DNA from: Porphyromonadaceae bacterium UBA2720
Lineage (GTDB): Bacteria > Bacteroidota > Bacteroidia > Bacteroidales > Muribaculaceae
Assembly (NCBI GenBank): GCA_002353885.1
Contig: DEKO01000019.1
Coordinates: 1 to 9,890, forward strand
Direction: 5' to 3'
DNA: 9,890 bases
Shown: positions 5,935 to 9,890 of the stretch, in pieces
Layout of the letters: the number at the start of each line of letters is the position of its first letter
How positions within the stretch are numbered: position 1 is the first letter of the stretch
Position numbers and translations under genes: made by a program
Notes under the pieces: model-generated
The model's database searches: none
Seen by the model: the letters and a program-made list of their open reading frames with translations, nothing else
What the model was told of the DNA's origin: nothing

Positions 5935-6966
5935 ATGAAACAGAAATCACTACAATATAATGGACGGCGCAATCGCCCGATAGCCACGCTGATCAGGTGG
6001 TACAGCGACAAGAAGAGCGGCAAAGTGAGCGACGCGAGGCAGGAGATCAAGCGACGGTTCGGCGGGCTGGACTGGTCGCAACAGAAAAAGGTACTTCGAG
6101 CCTTTGTCGAGGGCAGCAATGAAGACCGGCGATGGGCACTGCGCAAGATGTATCTGATGTGGGACAAGTCGTTTGCCGACATTGTTGCCCGACATTGGTC
6201 GCAGAGCCTCGACAATGACTGCGCCCTTGTTGTGGCAGGCCGCATGCCCGAGGCCTATCTGCTGGAGCATGTGGCCGAGCTGGACGAATTGCCCTACTGG
6301 CTGGCTTGTCAGCGGCTGGCGCTGAACAGAGACTTCGTCATCGACCGCAGCAAGGTGCCCCCGGCCGACTATCTGTGGCTCGTCGGTGAATATCGCCCCG
6401 ATGAATTTCCGCCAAGCGACGAGTGCCTCGGCATCTTGTTTGGCTTGGTGCACGACTGCTGCACCAACCTCAATCAACTTCCGCTAGTCGAAGTATTCAT
6501 CCATGATGAGTTGTTTGCCGGCCCGATGAATATGGAAGAAGTCGCTCATGCGTATTGGTCAATCAGACAGCATAGGCCAGACACGGCCAGTGCCTTCGAG
6601 TTGTGGTGCAAGCAGGTCAACCATGTCATCGAGACGAGCGAGGAACATGAGCTGATGACTTGTCGCCTGGATGACTACGACGACTTGTTCTGGTTCAACG
6701 AGGAGAATGTGCACATTGCCTGCAAGTATGCCTACCTGCTGCTCGACGACAAATACAAGAAGCCCGATGACCCGAGTGTGAAAGATATTCTGGAGCTGCG
6801 TCGCCCGCATTGGGAACTCAGTCCCGAGCGCATCAGATTTGATATGAGCATGGTGCCGATTTATGTCAAGCATCCCAGCTATGAGCAGCAAGAGGTTCAA
6901 CAGCGAGTTGAGCAGAGACTGAACATGCCCATGGAGGTTGTGAATCTGAAAAACTCACGCAGATAA
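5935..6966 (+). CDS. Uncharacterised Bacteroidales-type protein, tandem paralogue B
   Basis: 343 residues, soluble, 38 bp after paralogue A. The N-terminal block (residues 10-46) is nearly identical to A, and the C-terminal block HIACKYAYLLLDDKYKKPDDPSVKDILE is clearly shared. In between only scattered landmarks align (CQRxA, DYLxLV, LFxLVHxCC, FxxW). The final 50 or so residues (RPHWELSPERIRF onward) diverge completely, and B ends with a longer charged tail rich in Q, E and R. As in A, no catalytic motif, signal or membrane segment is visible. Conserved ends with a diverged middle fit duplicated binding proteins with different partners. That is inference. The DNA of the 5' block is more alike than the rest (see findings). 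The gene is followed directly by the repeat array. Confidence 0.87.
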   Translation: MKQKSLQYNGRRNRPIATLIRWYSDKKSGKVSDARQEIKRRFGGLDWSQQKKVLRAFVEGSNEDRRWALRKMYLMWDKSFADIVARHWSQSLDNDCALVVAGRMPEAYLLEHVAELDELPYWLACQRLALNRDFVIDRSKVPPADYLWLVGEYRPDEFPPSDECLGILFGLVHDCCTNLNQLPLVEVFIHDELFAGPMNMEEVAHAYWSIRQHRPDTASAFELWCKQVNHVIETSEEHELMTCRLDDYDDLFWFNEENVHIACKYAYLLLDDKYKKPDDPSVKDILELRRPHWELSPERIRFDMSMVPIYVKHPSYEQQEVQQRVEQRLNMPMEVVNLKNSRR

Positions 6967-6972
6967 AGACGC

Positions 6973-7236
6973 AAGATTTGGATAATCTCGGCGGCACTCG
7001 GCATAGCTCGAGCGGGCTCGGCTCTGCACTCGTTTGCACGAGATTTGGATAACCACGAAGTGCTCGCGACCGAACGGGAGCCCGAAGGGCAAGCGAAGCG
7101 CAGCAATCTCGGCGGCACTCGGCATAGCTCGAGCGGGCTCGGCTCTGCACTCGTTTGCACAAGATTTGGATAATCTTGGCGGCGCCTCAGCAATCGAAGC
7201 AAGCTTCATTGCATTCGGCTTGCACAAGATTTGGAT
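6973..7236. repeat. Complex direct-repeat array ending in a promoter
   Basis: Units begin with A/GAGATTTGGAT and end with TTGCAC: 6973-7039, 7040-7160, 7161-7225 and a partial unit 7226-7236. Units 1 and 2 share an identical 54-nt body (6986-7039 and 7107-7160) containing GCTCGAGC and a CGAGC-GG-GCTCG hairpin. Unit 2 carries an extra 54 nt (7053-7106, with 'GGGAGCCCGAAGGGC'-type sequence). Unit 3 keeps the ends but replaces the body with another palindrome. The array fills the 322-bp gap between genes. I see no coding capacity in it; reading frames on the minus strand are repeat translations. It resembles dispersed intergenic elements of Bacteroidales. It is not CRISPR: units are adjacent and unequal with no spacer pattern. 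Confidence 0.85.
7190..7212. repeat. Near-perfect inverted repeat in array unit 3
   Basis: GCAATCGAAGC (7190-7200), AA, GCTTCATTGC (7203-7212): a stem of 10 pairs with one bulged C. It replaces the CGAGC/GCTCG hairpin of units 1 and 2, so each unit keeps a foldable centre while its sequence changes. Confidence 0.7.
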
Positions 7237-7261
7237 GATTGGTTTGAAATGTGTAATTTTG
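7230..7261 (+). promoter_or_regulatory. Bacteroidota-type promoter formed at the array edge
   Basis: TTTG at 7230-7233 (inside the terminal AAGATTTGGAT of the array) is followed after 20 bp by TAATTTTG at 7254-7261, an exact TAnnTTTG match. Transcription would begin near 7268, about 20 nt before the ATG at 7289. The -33 box is therefore part of the repeat, the -7 box is not. Confidence 0.75.
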
Positions 7262-7288
7262 CAGTGCCAAAATGATTGAAATTACACG

Positions 7289-7831
7289 ATGAACACGATT
7301 GAGAAATATGAAGTGGCCCTGTACGAGGACCTAAAGCTGTATCTGCTGGAGCAGGGCGAGGTGGACGAGCACATGCCCGAGTGCCCCGATGTGGAGGACA
7401 AGTGGCAAGCCATCGGCGAGGCCTATCTGCCTGACGGCATCCGCGAGTTTCAGAACTACCCCACAGCATCGCTGGGCTGGATGATGTACATCGGCATGGC
7501 CATCGCAAGATTCTGGGACGAAGACTGGGACTTGTATAAGCACATCGCCAACCTGTATGCACTGCTGCGCGACAAACGCGGCTATGACCAGCTGGACGAA
7601 TATGTGCGCGAGGGTGTGCTGTTGCTACGTGGCGACGAGTATGACAAGACCGAGCAGCTGGTGAGCACGTGCGCCACACGCACCCACACGTTGCTCATGC
7701 GCCAGGGCTTCGAGCCCGGCACGGTAGACGCGATGAAGGGGTATGTGGCCAGCCTGCGCCAGCTCTACCTGATGGGTATGTCGGTGGAACTGCACCGCCT
7801 GGGCTATCACATGACAAGGCAAAATTTATAA
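7289..7831 (+). CDS. Conserved-looking hypothetical protein
   Basis: A protein of 180 residues, acidic in its first half, largely helical, without a signal sequence. Recognisable blocks are MNTIEKYEVALYEDLKLYL (1-19), FQNYPTASLGWMMYIGMAIARFWDEDW (54-80), LRDKRGYDQLDEYVREGVL (about 92-110) and a C-terminal helix pair ending LYLMGMSVELHRLGYH. The weakly hydrophobic WMMYIGMAIA stretch is too short and flanked by charges for a confident membrane helix. It resembles, from memory, a family of unknown function seen in Bacteroidales, and I see no catalytic motif. Transcription probably comes from the promoter at 7230-7261 with a very short leader. The stop codon sits in a 7-bp AT repeat. Confidence 0.87.
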   Translation: MNTIEKYEVALYEDLKLYLLEQGEVDEHMPECPDVEDKWQAIGEAYLPDGIREFQNYPTASLGWMMYIGMAIARFWDEDWDLYKHIANLYALLRDKRGYDQLDEYVREGVLLLRGDEYDKTEQLVSTCATRTHTLLMRQGFEPGTVDAMKGYVASLRQLYLMGMSVELHRLGYHMTRQNL

Positions 7832-7925
7832 TTCATCATTTATAATATAATTTCGAGTGTTCGAGCATTCGAACATTCGAGCATTCGAAGTCTCGAGCTA
7901 AAGTCTAACGTCTAACACCTAAATG
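7827..7925. repeat. Compound 7-bp, 8-bp, 7-bp tandem repeat spacer
   Basis: Heptads TATAATT, CATCATT, TATAATA, TAATTTC (7827-7854) are followed by octads TTCGAGTG, TTCGAGCA, TTCGAACA, TTCGAGCA, TTCGAAGT, CTCGAG (7852-7897). Heptads CTAAAGT, CTAACGT, CTAACAC, CTAAATG (7898-7925) then end 8 bp before the ATG at 7934. The TTCGAA/CTCGAG cores are self-complementary, so the octads can fold. The last heptads share CTAACGT and CTAAAGT with the leader at 2103-2116. The entire spacer is repeat; I see no separate promoter. Confidence 0.8.
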
Positions 7926-7933
7926 AAGATAAG

Positions 7934-8989
7934 ATGAAAAAGATCGTTTCTTGCCTGCTGGCGATGCTGGGCATCGGCACCGCCTGCACCACCGCCCACG
8001 ACGTGGAGGTGAACGAGTTTGCCGACCTAATCAAGCAGGATGACGTCGAGCTGCTAGACGTGCGCACCCCCGATGAGTATGCTCAAAGTCACCTCGCCGG
8101 TGCGCTCAACGTGGATGTGAACCTGGACAACTTTGCCGACAGCGCATTGGCACTGCTGCGCCCCAACCATCGCGTGGCAGTGTATTGCCGCAGTGGCCGC
8201 CGCTCGGCCAAGGCCGCCGAGCTGCTGACCCAAAAGGGGCTGCGTGTGATCAACCTCAAGGGAGGCATCGAGGCATGGAAGAAGCAGGGCAAGCCTGTGG
8301 CCCAGCCCGGTGTGGCATACGACACGGTGCAGACCCCAGGTGGACAGCGTGTGATGATATTCCCGCTGATGCATGCCAGCCTGCGACTGCGTCTGGGCGA
8401 TGTCGAGCTGTACATCGACCCGGTGAGCGAGCTGGGCGACCGCAAGGTGGACTACTGGCACATGCCGGCTGCTCACCTGGTGCTGGTCACACATGAGCAT
8501 GCCGACCATCTGGACGAGACAGCCATCAACGACTTGTGCTACCAGCAGGGCAAACTCATCACCAATGCCCGCTGCGACAGCCTGTTGGGTGGCCGCGCCC
8601 AGAAGGTGATGGCCAATGGCGACCATGCCAGCCTGTATGGCATCGAGATTGACGCCGTGCCAGCCTACAACAGCACACCTGGACGAGAGAAGTTCCATCC
8701 CAAGGGCCGCGACAACGGCTTTGTGCTGACCTACGACGGCCTGCGCATCTATGTGGCCGGCGACACCGAGGACATCCCCGAGATGGCTGCTCTGAAGGAC
8801 ATCGACATCGCCTTCCTGCCGTGCAACCAGCCCTACACGATGACCGTCGACCAGCTGGTCAAGGCCGCCCGCACCATCAAACCCAAGGTGCTGTATCCCT
8901 ACCACTACAGCCAGACCGACATCAGCCAGCTGCCTGAGTTACTCAAGGCCGATGGCATCGAGGTGCGCCTGCGCGCATGGGAACAATGA
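7934..8989 (+). CDS. Exported rhodanese + metallo-beta-lactamase-fold hydrolase fusion
   Basis: A protein of 351 residues in two domains. The N-terminus (MKKIVSCLLAMLGIGTAC) is a signal peptide; Cys18 could be lipidated although the lipobox GTAC is not ideal. Residues 24-122 are a rhodanese domain: LLDVRTPDEYAQSHLAGALNV, then the active loop VYCRSGRRS with catalytic Cys85, then NLKGGIEAWK. Rhodaneses bind or transfer sulfane sulfur as a Cys persulfide. Residues 133-351 are a metallo-beta-lactamase fold of the UlaG/UPF0173 kind. It has HEHADH (187-192), a FHPKGRDNGFVL block (254-265), AGDTED (275-280, Asp277) and YPYHY (321-325, His324), which supply a binuclear metal site. The order is the reverse of persulfide dioxygenase-rhodanese fusions. 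A periplasmic sulfur-related hydrolase is plausible, but the substrate is unknown. The stop overlaps the next start (ATGA). Confidence 0.92.
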   Translation: MKKIVSCLLAMLGIGTACTTAHDVEVNEFADLIKQDDVELLDVRTPDEYAQSHLAGALNVDVNLDNFADSALALLRPNHRVAVYCRSGRRSAKAAELLTQKGLRVINLKGGIEAWKKQGKPVAQPGVAYDTVQTPGGQRVMIFPLMHASLRLRLGDVELYIDPVSELGDRKVDYWHMPAAHLVLVTHEHADHLDETAINDLCYQQGKLITNARCDSLLGGRAQKVMANGDHASLYGIEIDAVPAYNSTPGREKFHPKGRDNGFVLTYDGLRIYVAGDTEDIPEMAALKDIDIAFLPCNQPYTMTVDQLVKAARTIKPKVLYPYHYSQTDISQLPELLKADGIEVRLRAWEQ

Positions 8990-9705
8990 CAAAGCACAAT
9001 GACCCGATGGGGAGGGCTATTGCGGAGTTCTGGATGAGCGGGCAAGCCGAGCGGTTGCGGGTGTTCTCGCCCATGTTTGATGAGGACGAGATCCCGGTGG
9101 CAATGTTGTTTAGAGATGGGGACCACATGCCCGCTATCGAGCGAGAGGCTTTGAGATTGGCACGGGGTGCGACACTCGACGTGGGGGCTGGTGCAGGATG
9201 TCACAGCCTGGCTCTGCAAGCACGGGGCATCGACGTGACGTCCATCGACATATCGCCGCTGGCGGTGGAGACGATGCGGCAGCGCGGTGTGCGCCGAGCC
9301 ATGGAGCAAGACTTCTACGACGTCCGCGGCCAGTATGACACCATCTTGATGCTGATGAACGGCATCGGCATCGTGGGCACACTGGACTGCCTGCCACGCT
9401 TTTTCGACCAACTGGACCGCATCTTGGCCCCAGGCGGACAACTATTGTGTGACTCGTCGGACATCTGCTACGTCTTTGAGGACGAGGACAGCATCATTGA
9501 GCTGCCTCTTGGCCAGGGCTACTACGGCGAGCTAGAGTACCGCATGCAGTACCGTGACACCATCGGCGAGCCGTTCAAGTGGCTTTATGTCGACCCTGAC
9601 ACGCTGGCCGAGCAAGCCCAGCGGCACGGCTACCGCACCGAGATTATTGCCCGCGGCGAGCACTACGACTACCTAGCCCGCATCAGCCCAATAGCAAGCA
9701 GTTAG
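8986..9705 (+). CDS. Class I SAM-dependent methyltransferase
   Basis: 239 residues from ATG 8986, chosen because it forms an ATGA overlap with the upstream stop (8987-8989). An in-frame ATG at 8977 would add three residues. Motif I is LDVGAGAGCHSLAL (64-77, glycine-rich SAM loop), the ribose-binding acid is Asp88 in TSIDIS (85-90), motif III/IV is YDTILMLMNGIGIVG (117-131) and the post-motif is LAPGGQLLCDSSD (147-159). This is a standard Rossmann-fold methyltransferase of the methyltransf_11/25 type, soluble and cytoplasmic. The C-terminal part (GELEYRMQYRDTIGEPFKWLYVD, then a final beta meander) fits small-molecule methyltransferases better than rRNA or protein enzymes, but the substrate cannot be read. 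Coupling to an exported hydrolase gene may reflect shared expression rather than a shared pathway. Confidence 0.92.
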   Translation: MTKHNDPMGRAIAEFWMSGQAERLRVFSPMFDEDEIPVAMLFRDGDHMPAIEREALRLARGATLDVGAGAGCHSLALQARGIDVTSIDISPLAVETMRQRGVRRAMEQDFYDVRGQYDTILMLMNGIGIVGTLDCLPRFFDQLDRILAPGGQLLCDSSDICYVFEDEDSIIELPLGQGYYGELEYRMQYRDTIGEPFKWLYVDPDTLAEQAQRHGYRTEIIARGEHYDYLARISPIASS

Positions 9706-9736
9706 TTTTCAAGTTTCTGATGGAGCTTTTATTAGT

Positions 9737-9777
9737 AGTTAAGGAGTTAAGGAGTTAAGGAGTCAAATGGAGTTAAG
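9737..9777. repeat. 8-bp tandem repeat after the methyltransferase
   Basis: AGTTAAGG three times (9737-9760), then AGTCAAATGG and AGTTAAG (9771-9777). AAGAC (9775-9779), GGAT, GTCTT (9784-9788) is a short hairpin followed closely by a T-run (CTTTTTG at 9793-9799), so a weak terminator is possible. Confidence 0.7.
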
Positions 9778-9814
9778 ACGGATGTCTTGTTGCTTTTTGT
9801 CAGAAGTTAAAGGA

Positions 9815-9877
9815 GTTTTTTGGGTAGTAAAGTAGTGTAGTAGTTTTTGGGGGTAGTAAAGTAGTAGTGTAGTAAAG
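9815..9877. repeat. GTAGTAAAGTAGTG direct repeat
   Basis: Two imperfect copies, 9815-9843 and 9844-9877, each a T-run, then GGG(GG)TAGTAAAGTAGT and more GTAGT units. The G/T-rich, strand-asymmetric sequence has no coding potential and continues toward the window edge. Confidence 0.7.
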
Positions 9878-9890
9878 CCATTACATGATT

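Noticed and set aside
6866..7227. Three overlapping minus-strand frames over the repeat array, with repeated SANECRAEPARAMPSAAE-like peptides
   Set aside because: The peptide repetition comes from the DNA repeat read in several frames; there is no start context, and they overlap the end of a real gene.
6973..7236. CRISPR-like array
   Set aside because: Units are adjacent, of unequal length (67, 121, 65 bp) and share bodies, without short repeats alternating with unique spacers; no cas genes.
8054..8905. Long open frame (283 codons) on the minus strand opposite the rhodanese-MBL gene
   Set aside because: It is the antisense shadow of a GC-rich gene with clear domains on the + strand; its translation is low-complexity (H, Q, V-rich) with no recognisable motif.

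Overview
The window looks like a chromosomal accessory region of a Bacteroidota bacterium, most likely order Bacteroidales (Prevotella- or Muribaculaceae-like). The evidence is two good matches to the Bacteroidota promoter (TTTG, 19-20 bp, TAnnTTTG), start codons without clear Shine-Dalgarno sequences, intergenic palindromic and tandem repeats of a style common in that order, and several proteins resembling uncharacterised Bacteroidales families. All supported genes lie on the + strand. No rRNA, tRNA, integrase, transposase or CRISPR array is visible.

Layout: 1-651 is the remnant of a protein kinase-like gene that enters from the left edge and is broken by two frame changes. 686-1837 encodes a membrane-anchored, mostly alpha-helical protein of uncertain function. 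1861-2125 holds a palindromic repeat, a promoter and a leader built on a 7-bp period, leading into an acidic hypothetical gene (2126-2701). 2930-3679 encodes an exported alpha/beta hydrolase and 3832-4074 a tiny exported cysteine-rich protein. 4094-4126 is a 10-codon relic of the start of the TPR-like gene found intact at 4612-4842. 4226-4504 encodes a double zinc-ribbon protein. 4919-5896 and 5935-6966 are tandem paralogues of an uncharacterised family. 6973-7236 is a complex direct-repeat array whose last, partial unit supplies the -33 box of the promoter for the hypothetical gene at 7289-7831. 7934-8989 encodes an exported rhodanese plus metallo-beta-lactamase-fold fusion, coupled by an ATGA overlap to a SAM methyltransferase gene (8986-9705). 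The right end is short tandem repeats.

The rhodanese-MBL and methyltransferase genes are the only clear translationally coupled pair. Most other genes sit behind their own AT-rich leader. The kinase relic, zinc-ribbon gene, TPR gene with its relic copy, and tandem paralogues look like a duplicating and decaying accessory cluster of cytoplasmic proteins, but a shared function is only inference. The most unusual structural signal is that many gene boundaries are filled by degenerate tandem repeats with a 7-bp period (sometimes 8), with different unit sequences at different sites. The clearest case is the whole leader at 2033-2123.
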